From: CAIRYW01 sp964555825
Lineage (GTDB): Bacteria > Patescibacteriota > Minisyncoccia > Phycocordibacterales > CAIRYW01
Length of the DNA: 6,820 nucleotides
Assembly: GCA_964555825.1 (NCBI GenBank)
Contig: CAZKTY010000041.1
Span: forward strand, 1-6,820
Direction of reading: 5' to 3'
Part shown: one piece after another, positions 1-5,827 of the stretch
Numbering within the stretch: the first letter of the stretch is position 1
Layout: each line of letters starts with the position of its first letter
The notes under the pieces: generated by a model
Told to the model about the DNA's origin: nothing
The model's database searches: none
The model's input: the letters and a program-made list of their open reading frames with translations, nothing else
Position numbers and translations under genes: made by a program

Positions 1-151
1 TATTCATCTCCTGAAGGATATATGAAGGAGAACCAAAGATAGAAACAATAAAAGTAGAATTGACCTTTCCTCCAGAAACACTTGCAACATCGTATCCGTT
101 TGGATCAATGTTAAAAGCTTCCAATATTTCTAAAAATTTTTTATCTTTCAT
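1..151 (-). CDS. APH/choline-kinase-fold phosphotransferase, N-terminal fragment (partial)
   Basis: Reading the minus strand from the ATG at 149-151 gives an open frame of 50 codons that leaves the window at position 1, so only the N-terminus is present. After a short helix (residues 1-12) comes VSGGKVNSTFIV (25-36) and then YILQEMN (44-50). A glycine-rich turn with an Asn, then Thr-Phe/Tyr and a strand, then YILQ-x-(M/I)N, is the start of the N-lobe in aminoglycoside-phosphotransferase-like kinases, notably the N-acetylhexosamine kinase/homoserine kinase-like branch. Such enzymes phosphorylate sugars or other small molecules in the cytosol using ATP. The catalytic loop lies outside the window, so substrate and integrity are unknown. 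No Shine-Dalgarno is visible. A TATAAT lies 10 nt before the ATG. The gene diverges from the 87-aa gene at 272. Confidence 0.7.
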   Translation of the reverse strand, partial: MKDKKFLEILEAFNIDPNGYDVASVSGGKVNSTFIVSIFGSPSYILQEMN

Positions 152-161
152 TTTGACTAAT

Positions 162-167
162 ATTATA
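162..167 (-). promoter_or_regulatory. -10 element of the minus-strand kinase gene
   Basis: The minus strand reads a perfect TATAAT here, ending 10 nt before the ATG. If transcription starts about 7 nt after the hexamer, the 5' leader is only about 4 nt. No good -35 box lies 16-18 bp upstream (TAACCT at 17 bp), so this is called on the -10 alone. Confidence 0.5.
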
Positions 168-190
168 ACTTCAAATATCTAATAAGGTTA

Positions 191-210
191 CATTTGATAT
201 TTTTCAAATG
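191..210. repeat. Inverted repeat in divergent intergenic region, possible operator
   Basis: CATTTGA (191-197) and TCAAATG (204-210) form a perfect 7-bp inverted repeat around a 6-nt AT spacer. It lies between the divergent promoters of the kinase and the 87-aa gene, upstream of both. This is the usual position for a shared repressor or activator site. A functional role is inference. The 120-bp intergenic stretch holds nothing else I can support besides the promoters. Confidence 0.35.
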
Positions 211-235
211 ATATTTCCTAGTTGATAACTATCCA

Positions 236-264
236 TTGCCAAACCATTTATTTAAGAGTATTTT
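236..264 (+). promoter_or_regulatory. Sigma70-type promoter of the 87-aa gene
   Basis: TTGCCA (236-241, 5 of 6 to consensus) is followed by a 17-bp spacer and TATTTT (259-264, 4 of 6). The ATG at 272 comes 7 nt after the -10 hexamer, where transcription would be expected to begin. The mRNA is therefore predicted to be leaderless or to start within 1 nt of the AUG. Confidence 0.6.
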
Positions 265-271
265 TGTGTAA

Positions 272-535
272 ATGACAGCTCCTGAACTTTTAAAGCAATG
301 GGAGGAAGAGGTTTCCCAGATCATGAGTAGTCTCATTTTGCTAGTTGAGGACAAAACCGAAGAAGCTCGAATGGAACACGGACTTCTCTGTCTTAGACTA
401 GTACAAATGCGTGATAAATGCGGAATTGGAACGGGATGCGAAGAATTCGATCAATGGCTCCAAAATGAATTTAGAACTAACTACTTTCGACCTCTACCTG
501 CCTTTCTGGCTAAAGTCCAAGTCGCTACCGCTTAA
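272..535 (+). CDS. Hypothetical 87-aa protein
   Basis: I do not recognise this protein. It is probably a real gene because it has a well-formed promoter just before its ATG and a strong intrinsic terminator starting inside its last codons. The sequence is predicted mainly helical: an acidic amphipathic N-terminal segment (residues 4-30, LLKQWEEEVSQIM onward), then a second helix around 31-48 (EARMEHGLLCLRLVQMRDK). Next come a Gly-rich turn with two Cys (C50, C56; C40 lies in the helix before it) and an aromatic segment FDQWLQNEF (59-67). The C-terminus is FRPLPAF followed by a short tail. It has no signal peptide and no membrane segment. The Cys spacing (C-x9-C-x5-C) is not a metal-site pattern I know. 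It appears monocistronic: a terminator separates it from recG. Confidence 0.6.
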   Translation: MTAPELLKQWEEEVSQIMSSLILLVEDKTEEARMEHGLLCLRLVQMRDKCGIGTGCEEFDQWLQNEFRTNYFRPLPAFLAKVQVATA

Positions 536-556
536 ATGTATGTAGCGACTTTTTTT
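519..556 (+). terminator. Intrinsic terminator after the 87-aa gene
   Basis: AAGTCGCTAC (519-528) pairs perfectly with GTAGCGACTT (542-551) around a 13-nt loop and runs into seven T (550-556). The 5' arm is the end of the coding sequence and the stop codon TAA (533-535) sits in the loop, so terminator and reading frame overlap. It isolates the 87-aa gene from recG, which begins 29 bp further on. Confidence 0.9.
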
Positions 557-569
557 ACAATATTTTTGA

Positions 570-575
570 TACTAT
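570..575 (+). promoter_or_regulatory. Possible -10 element of recG
   Basis: TACTAT (4 of 6 to TATAAT) ends 9 nt before the recG ATG. Because a terminator lies directly upstream, recG must have a promoter in 557-584, and this is the best candidate. No convincing -35 lies at 16-18 bp. As with the neighbouring genes, the predicted leader is only a few nucleotides long. Confidence 0.35.
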
Positions 576-584
576 ATCCTTACC

Positions 585-2738
585 ATGGAAAATATCCTTA
601 TTTCTTCATTCTTCAAAAAGTTAACTATTGAGCAAAAAATCGCTTTGAGGAAAATAAACATCTTCACTTTAAAGGATCTTTTATATCACTTCCCAAATAG
701 GTATGGTGACACTCAAAAGGCAGTAGCTATAGCCACTCTCTCAACAGGGCCAGACTCGACTGTCTTTGGAAAGATCTCAAAACTAAAAATAAAAAAGGCA
801 TTTAAAAGTAATATCGCTATAGCAACAGCTACCATAACAGATGGCACAGGTTCCATAAAAGCAGTTTGGTTCAATCAACCTTATATTGCAAAGATGTTCA
901 AGGAAAATGGACTGGTCAGGATCAGTGGTCCTGTATCACAAAGAAAAGAAGAACTAAATTTTTTAAATCCTCAGATCGAATCTGTGTCTAAAATACCAGA
1001 TATTGCAGGAGAATCTCTTTTCGGAGTTGAAGGAGAAGAACATTCTTTATACCCAGTCTATTCAGAGTCAAAAGGTATCACTTCAAATTGGATATATCAT
1101 TCCATTACAAAAATATTCAATACTGAAAATTTTAAAGACCTTTCCGACCCAATACCAGATGAGATCCTCCAAAAATATAATCTCCCTTCTATAAAAACAG
1201 CTCTCATCTGGATACACTCCCCTAAAAAAGAGACGGACGCTCTTGCTGCAAGGAAAAGATTTGCCTTTGAAGAAGTTTTCTTCATACAACTTCGAAATCA
1301 GATCGAAAGAGCAAAGCAAAGAAAAGAAAGATCATTTGTGATCAAAAAAACAAACGAGGAAATAAAAGAATTTTCAGACCATTTTCCCTTTGATCTTACA
1401 AAAAGCCAAAATAGGGCTATATCTGAGATCCTAAAAGATATTTCCAAAACCTATCCAATGTCCCGCCTCCTTGAAGGAGATGTAGGGAGTGGAAAAACAG
1501 CGGTAGCAGCAACTATTGCATACGGAACTGTTTCAACAAATCCCAAAGGAGAAAGCTACGGCTCCTTGCAAGTTGCCTATATGGCACCAACAGAGATATT
1601 AGCAAAACAACATTTTGAATCATTCATAAAATATTTTTCACACATGCCAATCTCCATCGGATTAATTACAGGAAGTGGCTGTAGAAAATTCCCATCAAAA
1701 GTAAATCCCGAAGGATGGACAACTATATCAAGACCTCAATTTTTGAAATGGGTAGAAAATGGTGAGATCTCAATTGTAATAGGTACACACGCCTTGATAC
1801 AGAAAACTGTAAAATTCAAGAATCTGGCTCTTGTTATAATTGATGAACAACATAGATTTGGTACAGAAGCCCGCCAAAAATTGATGAGGAAAGAATCTAG
1901 AATCCCGCACCTTCTTTCTATGACAGCTACCCCAATACCAAGAACTCTTGCTCTTACTATTTATGGAGACCTAGATCTTTCTTTGATAGAAGAAATGCCT
2001 ACAGGCAGAAAAAAAACTATTACCGAGATAGTTTTACCTAGTGGTCGTGAAAATGTATATGAAAAAATAAGAGAACTTATTATTGAAGGTAGACAAGCTT
2101 ATGTTATCTGCCCAAAGATAGATGTTCCAGATCCAAATAAAATAAATACGATCAACGCAAAATCCGTCAAAGCAGAAGCCTTGAGACTAAAAAAACATGT
2201 GTTTCCAGAATTCAACATAGGAGTAATGCATGGAAAAATGACTCCAACTGAAAAAGATAAAGTAATGCTTGATTTCTCAGAAGGAAAAATAAATATATTG
2301 GTCGCCACATCAGTGATCGAAGTTGGAGTGAATGTTCCAAATTCAACCTCTATCATTATCGAAGGCGCAGAAAGATTTGGACTATCCCAACTCCATCAAC
2401 TTAGAGGACGTGTTGCACGAAGCGAACTTCAATCCTACTGTTATGTATTCACAGAAAGTACAAATGAAAGAACAACTGAAAGATTGAAAGCTTTAGAAAG
2501 TGCAAAAAATGGTTTTGAACTTTCTGAACTTGATCTGAAATTACGAGGAGCTGGTGAACTCTACGGAGGAAAACAGTGGGGACTTTCTGATCTTGCGATG
2601 GAAGCAATAAAAAATATAAAAATGGTAGAGGCTGCTAGAACCGAAGCAAAAGAAATAGTCACAGCAGACAACACTCTAAAAAAACATCCCTCCCTTCTAG
2701 AGATCCTTTCAAAACAAAAAGAAGTTCATTTCGAATAA
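585..2738 (+). CDS. recG: ATP-dependent DNA helicase RecG
   Basis: RecG is an SF2 helicase/translocase that regresses stalled replication forks and branch-migrates Holliday junctions and R-loops. At 717 aa it is slightly longer than E. coli RecG (about 693). An N-terminal helical region is followed by an OB-fold wedge domain (about residues 55-135). Helicase domain 1 has Walker A GDVGSGKT (298-305), motif Ia APTEILA (334-340), DEQH (420-423) and TATP (447-450). Helicase domain 2 has MHGKM (548-552), ATSVIEVGVNVP (574-585) and motif VI QLRGRVAR (605-612). The RecG-type translocation segment GELYGGKQWG follows (657-666). Two loops of domain 1 look expanded relative to E. coli, near 315-328 and 364-393. 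All key residues are intact. The ATG at 585 is supported by the N-terminal match and the upstream terminator; there is no Shine-Dalgarno. Transcription converges on the 54-aa gene. Confidence 0.97.
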   Translation: MENILISSFFKKLTIEQKIALRKINIFTLKDLLYHFPNRYGDTQKAVAIATLSTGPDSTVFGKISKLKIKKAFKSNIAIATATITDGTGSIKAVWFNQPYIAKMFKENGLVRISGPVSQRKEELNFLNPQIESVSKIPDIAGESLFGVEGEEHSLYPVYSESKGITSNWIYHSITKIFNTENFKDLSDPIPDEILQKYNLPSIKTALIWIHSPKKETDALAARKRFAFEEVFFIQLRNQIERAKQRKERSFVIKKTNEEIKEFSDHFPFDLTKSQNRAISEILKDISKTYPMSRLLEGDVGSGKTAVAATIAYGTVSTNPKGESYGSLQVAYMAPTEILAKQHFESFIKYFSHMPISIGLITGSGCRKFPSKVNPEGWTTISRPQFLKWVENGEISIVIGTHALIQKTVKFKNLALVIIDEQHRFGTEARQKLMRKESRIPHLLSMTATPIPRTLALTIYGDLDLSLIEEMPTGRKKTITEIVLPSGRENVYEKIRELIIEGRQAYVICPKIDVPDPNKINTINAKSVKAEALRLKKHVFPEFNIGVMHGKMTPTEKDKVMLDFSEGKINILVATSVIEVGVNVPNSTSIIIEGAERFGLSQLHQLRGRVARSELQSYCYVFTESTNERTTERLKALESAKNGFELSELDLKLRGAGELYGGKQWGLSDLAMEAIKNIKMVEAARTEAKEIVTADNTLKKHPSLLEILSKQKEVHFE

Positions 2739-2741
2739 GCC

Positions 2742-2774
2742 AAAAAAATACCTAATGGAAAAGAACCATTAGGT
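2742..2774 (-). terminator. Intrinsic terminator of the 54-aa minus-strand gene
   Basis: ACCTAATGG (2750-2758) and CCATTAGGT (2766-2774) form a perfect 9-bp stem with a 7-nt loop. Read on the minus strand, the stem is followed by A and then seven T (complement of the A run 2742-2748). The plus strand has no T run after the stem, so this serves the minus-strand gene 21 bp upstream and is not a canonical terminator for recG. Confidence 0.85.
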
Positions 2775-2794
2775 GAGACATGAGAGGTCATGAA

Positions 2795-2959
2795 CTATCG
2801 AGCGTTTCCGTTTTTATCCACATGATAGGATCTTTCTCCTAAAAGGATCACAACATCGTCGTTCTCGTTCTTTTTGATGATTCGACCTCCTTTTTCTATC
2901 AGCGACTGAAGTTTCCTCTTTTGTTGAAAAGGAAGAGCTTTAAGTTCTGCTTCTGTCAT
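2795..2959 (-). CDS. Hypothetical 54-aa protein
   Basis: A complete minus-strand frame runs from ATG (2957-2959) to TAG (2795-2797). The product starts MTEAELKALPFQQKRKLQ and ends SYHVDKNGNAR. It reads as an N-terminal charged helix (residues 2-23), a Gly-Gly turn (24-25), then strand-like stretches RIIKK (26-30) and DVVILLG (35-41), and a hydrophilic tail. It has no membrane segment or signal peptide. I do not recognise the family. Support for a real gene is the coherent helix-plus-sheet composition and a strong dedicated terminator 21 bp after the stop codon. No Shine-Dalgarno precedes the ATG. The best promoter guess is weak: TTGATG, 16 bp, TAATTT, then 6 nt to the ATG. It converges on recG and diverges from the tRNA gene. 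The start could only move downstream, since the frame has no other ATG close by. Confidence 0.6.
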   Translation of the reverse strand: MTEAELKALPFQQKRKLQSLIEKGGRIIKKNENDDVVILLGERSYHVDKNGNAR

Positions 2960-3045
2960 AAAAGAAAATTAACTGCGACACACAATACATCAAAAAATTG
3001 AAAAAGTAAATATATGCAAAAGGGCTCTGGATAAAACACTATTTT

Positions 3046-3054
3046 TGCTATAAG
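3046..3054 (+). promoter_or_regulatory. Extended -10 promoter of tRNA-Ile
   Basis: TGCTATAAG is an extended -10 (TG-n-TATAAG) with no recognisable -35 at 17 bp. Transcription would start near 3061, giving a leader of about 8 nt before the tRNA, to be removed by RNase P. Apart from this promoter and the weak one for the 54-aa gene, the interval 2960-3068 holds nothing I can name. Confidence 0.55.
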
Positions 3055-3068
3055 ATAACAAAACACTT

Positions 3069-3141
3069 GCACGCATAGCTCAGTTGGTAGAGCAGACGAC
3101 TTATACTCGTCCGGTCCTAGGTTCGAGCCCTAGTGCGTGCA
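3069..3141 (+). tRNA. tRNA-Ile(UAU)
   Basis: A complete 73-nt cloverleaf can be drawn by hand. The acceptor GCACGCA/TGCGTGC has 7 of 7 pairs. The D stem is GCTC/GAGC with an AGTTGGTA loop. The anticodon stem is GACGA/TCGTC with loop CTTATAC, the variable loop has 5 nt, the T stem is CTAGG/CCTAG with loop TTCGAGC, and the discriminator is A. The anticodon TAT is at 3102-3104, between T33 and A37, and reads AUA (isoleucine). The 3' CCA is not encoded (CAA follows), so a CCA-adding enzyme is required. Most bacteria read AUA with a CAU anticodon modified to lysidine by TilS, so an encoded UAU is less common. It is monocistronic, with a promoter 8-15 nt upstream and a terminator starting 5 nt downstream. 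Confidence 0.95.
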
Positions 3142-3145
3142 CAAC

Positions 3146-3172
3146 AAAAAATACCCTGTTGGGTATTTTTTT
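3146..3172. terminator. Bidirectional terminator between tRNA-Ile and the HAD gene
   Basis: AAAAAATACCC (3146-3156) and GGGTATTTTTT (3161-3171) form a perfect 11-bp inverted repeat around TGTT. Seven T (3166-3172) follow on the plus strand and six T on the minus strand. It ends the tRNA transcript and can also stop minus-strand transcription arriving from the ftsH-HAD operon. Confidence 0.9.
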
Positions 3173-3181
3173 ATGTACGCA

Positions 3182-3204
3182 AGAAAGCTCTAGAAGAGCT
3201 TTCT
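3182..3204. repeat. Perfect 10-bp inverted repeat (hairpin 2 of the cluster)
   Basis: AGAAAGCTCT (3182-3191) and AGAGCTTTCT (3195-3204) are exact reverse complements separated by AGA. No T run follows on either strand, so it is not a standard terminator. It directly abuts the inverted tRNA remnant at 3205, occupying the place where the acceptor arm would be. Confidence 0.75.
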
Positions 3205-3229
3205 ACTAGGGCTCGAACGCCGGAGTATA
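3205..3229 (-). pseudogene. Inverted, decayed 3'-half remnant of tRNA-Ile
   Basis: On the minus strand this 25-nt segment matches the tRNA-Ile collinearly at 24 positions: TATACT (tRNA 3102-3107), CCGG (3111-3114) and GTTCGAGCCCTAGT (3121-3134). Two stretches are missing relative to the tRNA: 3 nt in the anticodon stem, and 6 nt at the variable loop/T-stem junction replaced by a single C. The acceptor strand is absent. It cannot fold as a tRNA. Its origin, whether a local inversion, template switching or a scar of element integration, cannot be decided from the sequence. Confidence 0.65.
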
Positions 3230-3250
3230 TTTTTCTCAACAGAGAAAAAT
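3229..3250. repeat. Perfect 9-bp inverted repeat (hairpin 3 of the cluster)
   Basis: ATTTTTCTC (3229-3237) and GAGAAAAAT (3242-3250) pair perfectly around AACA. Read on the minus strand, the loop is TGTT closed by C-G, the same CTGTTG cap as the terminator hairpin at 3146-3172. It begins at the last base of the tRNA remnant. Confidence 0.7.
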
Positions 3251-3265
3251 TCGAGGCGGTGCTCA

Positions 3266-3297
3266 GACAAATTTTTGCGACTGGCAAAAATTTAGTC
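3266..3297. repeat. 10-bp inverted repeat overlapping the HAD stop codon (hairpin 4)
   Basis: AAATTTTTGC (3269-3278) and GCAAAAATTT (3284-3293) pair perfectly around GACTG. GAC (3266-3268) and GTC (3295-3297) add three more pairs past a bulged A3294. The minus-strand stop codon TAA (3292-3294) of the HAD gene is inside the stem. It could stabilise the 3' end of the ftsH-HAD mRNA. It lacks a T run, so calling it an intrinsic terminator is not justified. Confidence 0.7.
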
Positions 3298-3867
3298 GAG
3301 GGAGAGATCCTTAATTATCTCATTCCAATTTTTCACTCTCTTAACATTTTCAGGCAACTCTCCTTTATTCCAAGGATTATCCATTAGGAAACATTCTATT
3401 CCCTCTTCTGAGGTACTTAAGACATTATCCAAATGATCATCTATAAAGACTTCAACTTCTTCTTCTTCTTTGCAGACCAAAGATTTTTCTTTTTTCATAC
3501 CTTGAAATTGATTTGTATGAATGATCTTTTGAAAAACACCTGGTAAATTTTTTTCTATCCATTTACTGACAAAAGGATGAGTATGGTCTGGTCTGCCAGT
3601 TATAATGATCAACTCGTGTTTTTCTTTTAATTTATTAATAGCCTCGATAGCTCCATCAAGAGGTAGAAGATCTTTTTCATCCTCGGTCATATAAAAATCC
3701 AACATCCTTTTTGCAGATTCTTTTTTATCAATTCCCCAGATTTCGTCAAAATTAAGAGAAAAAATATCTACCCTCTTATAAGAAGTTCCTGCTATCTCAT
3801 TGAGATATTTAATTACAGACGGAAAAGAATCAACCAGACAGTCATCGAAATCAATTGCAATTTTCAT
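3292..3867 (-). CDS. HAD-superfamily hydrolase, 5'(3')-deoxyribonucleotidase-like (NT5C family)
   Basis: The 191-aa cytosolic product carries all the HAD phosphatase motifs. Motif I is DFDDCLVDS (6-14), with nucleophile D6 and acid/base D8. Motif II is ITGRP (89-93), with T90. A motif III lysine falls around KEKSLVCK (K128 or K133). Motif IV is IDDH (142-145), with D143/D144. The DFDDCLVDS start, the helical cap (15-75) and the KxxxCKE block before IDDH resemble the NT5C/YqfW group, which hydrolyses (deoxy)nucleoside monophosphates. The actual substrate is inferred and could be another small phosphoester. The gene starts 12 nt after the ftsH stop on the same strand, so the two are almost certainly co-transcribed. 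No Shine-Dalgarno precedes the ATG. Its stop codon lies in the hairpin at 3266-3297, and the bidirectional terminator at 3146-3172 lies beyond. Confidence 0.85.
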   Translation of the reverse strand: MKIAIDFDDCLVDSFPSVIKYLNEIAGTSYKRVDIFSLNFDEIWGIDKKESAKRMLDFYMTEDEKDLLPLDGAIEAINKLKEKHELIIITGRPDHTHPFVSKWIEKNLPGVFQKIIHTNQFQGMKKEKSLVCKEEEEVEVFIDDHLDNVLSTSEEGIECFLMDNPWNKGELPENVKRVKNWNEIIKDLSLD

Positions 3868-3879
3868 GATCTATTTTTA

Positions 3880-5817
3880 CTAAGCAGCAACATTTAGTTC
3901 CCCTTTTTCAATAGTTTTCTTTTTCTTTAGAGTTATTCCATGAGGGACAATGATCTTTTCATATTCTTCCATCTCTATCACCTCAACTTCAACCAATCTC
4001 TTTGCCAAAATATCAAGCAGACCCTTGTACTGAGTTAGAGTGTCTTCTGCTTTTTTCAGAGCACCGTGCATGATAGCAGAGACCTCATTGTCGATCTCAT
4101 CTCCAACCTTCTCTGAATACTCTTTTTCAGAGACCCCTTGTCCAAATAGAACCTTTCCTCCAGCTCCCTCAAGAGCCACTGGGCCTAATTTATCTGACAT
4201 ACCATACTTTGTTACCATATCTCGTGCCAAAGCAGTCGAGACCTGAAGATCATTTGAAGGACCTGTTGTTATATCACCAAATATCATTTTTTCGGCTACA
4301 TATCCTCCAAGAGAGACTGCAATATCATCAAGGAACTCTTTCTTTGATTGCATCTTCTTATCCTCAATAGGAAGCTTTAACATATATCCTGCAGCACGTC
4401 CTCGAGAGATGATAGAGATCTTATGAACTGGATCAGAGTAAGGCAAGACACTGGCAAGGATAGCATGACCGGCTTCATGGTAAGCAGTAATTTCTTTCTC
4501 TTTCAAAGAAAATAGATGACTCCTACGTTCAGGACCTAACATCACTTTTTCTATTGAACGGATCAGATCAAACTGCGCAACTTTTAGTCTATTTTCTCTT
4601 GCGGCAAGGATAGCTCCTTCATTCATCAACGAATAAAGATCTGCTCCAGAAAATCCAGGAGTCCTTTCTGCAATTAATCCTAAATTTATATCTTCAGCAA
4701 AAGGCTTTCCTCTTGAATGGATCTTTAAGATATCTTCGCGATCTTTTCTATCAGGAAGATCTATTACAACTCTCCTATCAAAACGACCTGGTCTAAGCAA
4801 GGCAGGATCCAAAACATCTGGTCTGTTCGTAGCTGCCATAATGATCACTTTTTCATTTGGTTCAAAACCATCCATCTCTACAAGTATCTGGTTGAGAGTC
4901 TGTTCTCTTTCATCATTTCCACCACCAACTCCCGTTCCTCTCACTCTTCCAACAGCATCGATCTCATCAATAAAAATAATTGCGGGTGAAGCAGTCTTTG
5001 CTATCTTGAAAAGATCTCTCACACGAGAAGCTCCAACCCCAACGAACATCTCAACAAATTCAGATCCAGAAATTGAAAAGAAAGAAACATTTGCTTCTCC
5101 AGCAACTGCTCTAGCTAAAAGGGTCTTTCCTGTACCAGGAGCTCCCATAAGAAGGATCCCTTTAGGGATCCTTGCACCGATATCAATGAATTTCTTTGGA
5201 TTCTTCAAAAAATCCACGATCTCCATCAACTCTTCCTTTGCTTCTTTTGCTCCTGCAACATCTTTGAAAGTAACCCGAGTTTTCTTGTCATCAGGATCAG
5301 TGATCCTGGCTCTTGATTGTCCAAAAGAAAATGCCTGCATACCAGCTCCTTTGACCTGTCTTGAAAGGTACCATAACAATAGCAGTGTAAACGCAAGAGG
5401 AATAAGTATTGGAATAATGATAGTACCAAGCCAATAACTAAAACCAGAACCAGTTGTAACACTTACAGAGATCTTTGAAATATCATCCGCTGAATCCCCA
5501 AGTCTTACCAAAGTATCAGTTAGAGAACTCTCATCCTCTTTTCTTGAGATCTTCTGTGTTCCATCATTATAAGTAATTACCAATCCAGTATCAGCAACAT
5601 CGATACTTTTAACGATCCCATTCTTAACATCTGTTGCAACTTGAGTGATACTGATCGAGGTCTTTTGAACAAAATAATCTGAAACATAGGAATAGGAAGT
5701 GACAAGAATACCCAGGAGTAGAAGTACGATCAAAATATTACGTAAAAATTCCCCCTTTACCGGCGGAAGATTTCCTTTCCCTTTTTTATTCTCTTTTTGA
5801 TCTGGTCGTTTATCCAT
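3880..5817 (-). CDS. ftsH: ATP-dependent zinc metalloprotease FtsH
   Basis: FtsH is a membrane-anchored hexameric AAA+ protease that extracts and degrades damaged membrane proteins and some regulatory or tagged soluble proteins. The 645-aa length is normal. A basic N-terminal tail (1-26) is followed by TM1 (about 27-45), an extracytoplasmic domain (about 46-128) and TM2 (about 129-151). The AAA domain has Walker A GAPGTGKT (225-232), the pore loop FVGVG (258-262), Walker B IIFIDEID (280-287) and the second region of homology NRPDVLDPALLRPGRFDR (331-348). The protease domain has the zinc site HEAGH (447-451) with the third ligand Asp in SNDL (D523). All catalytic residues are present. It is the first gene of a two-gene operon with the HAD hydrolase and diverges from smpB. 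The ATG at 5815-5817 is supported by the conserved N-terminal layout. TATAAT lies only 10 nt before it and there is no Shine-Dalgarno. Confidence 0.97.
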   Translation of the reverse strand: MDKRPDQKENKKGKGNLPPVKGEFLRNILIVLLLLGILVTSYSYVSDYFVQKTSISITQVATDVKNGIVKSIDVADTGLVITYNDGTQKISRKEDESSLTDTLVRLGDSADDISKISVSVTTGSGFSYWLGTIIIPILIPLAFTLLLLWYLSRQVKGAGMQAFSFGQSRARITDPDDKKTRVTFKDVAGAKEAKEELMEIVDFLKNPKKFIDIGARIPKGILLMGAPGTGKTLLARAVAGEANVSFFSISGSEFVEMFVGVGASRVRDLFKIAKTASPAIIFIDEIDAVGRVRGTGVGGGNDEREQTLNQILVEMDGFEPNEKVIIMAATNRPDVLDPALLRPGRFDRRVVIDLPDRKDREDILKIHSRGKPFAEDINLGLIAERTPGFSGADLYSLMNEGAILAARENRLKVAQFDLIRSIEKVMLGPERRSHLFSLKEKEITAYHEAGHAILASVLPYSDPVHKISIISRGRAAGYMLKLPIEDKKMQSKKEFLDDIAVSLGGYVAEKMIFGDITTGPSNDLQVSTALARDMVTKYGMSDKLGPVALEGAGGKVLFGQGVSEKEYSEKVGDEIDNEVSAIMHGALKKAEDTLTQYKGLLDILAKRLVEVEVIEMEEYEKIIVPHGITLKKKKTIEKGELNVAA

Positions 5818-5827
5818 TTATATGCTC

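Noticed and set aside
2750..2774. Terminator for recG on the plus strand
   Set aside because: The A run is upstream and no T run follows on the plus strand. The polarity fits the minus-strand 54-aa gene.
3121..3229. tRNA attachment-site duplication from an integrated element
   Set aside because: Integration leaves direct repeats of the tRNA 3' end. Here the copy is inverted and gapped, and no integrase is present in the window.
3182..3229. A second functional tRNA on the minus strand
   Set aside because: The T stem and variable loop are broken by deletions, and no matching acceptor or D arm can be found on either side.
3146..3293. CRISPR-like or tandem repeat array
   Set aside because: The four hairpins differ in sequence. 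There are no repeated units with regular spacers.
3133..3387. Plus-strand open frame of 84 codons downstream of the tRNA
   Set aside because: It begins inside the tRNA T arm, runs through the terminator and three hairpins, and then overlaps the HAD gene antisense. It has no promoter or family resemblance.
4841..5437. Plus-strand open frame of 198 codons opposite ftsH
   Set aside because: It lies wholly antisense to the conserved AAA domain of ftsH. Its Ser/Pro/Thr-rich composition is typical of an antisense shadow.
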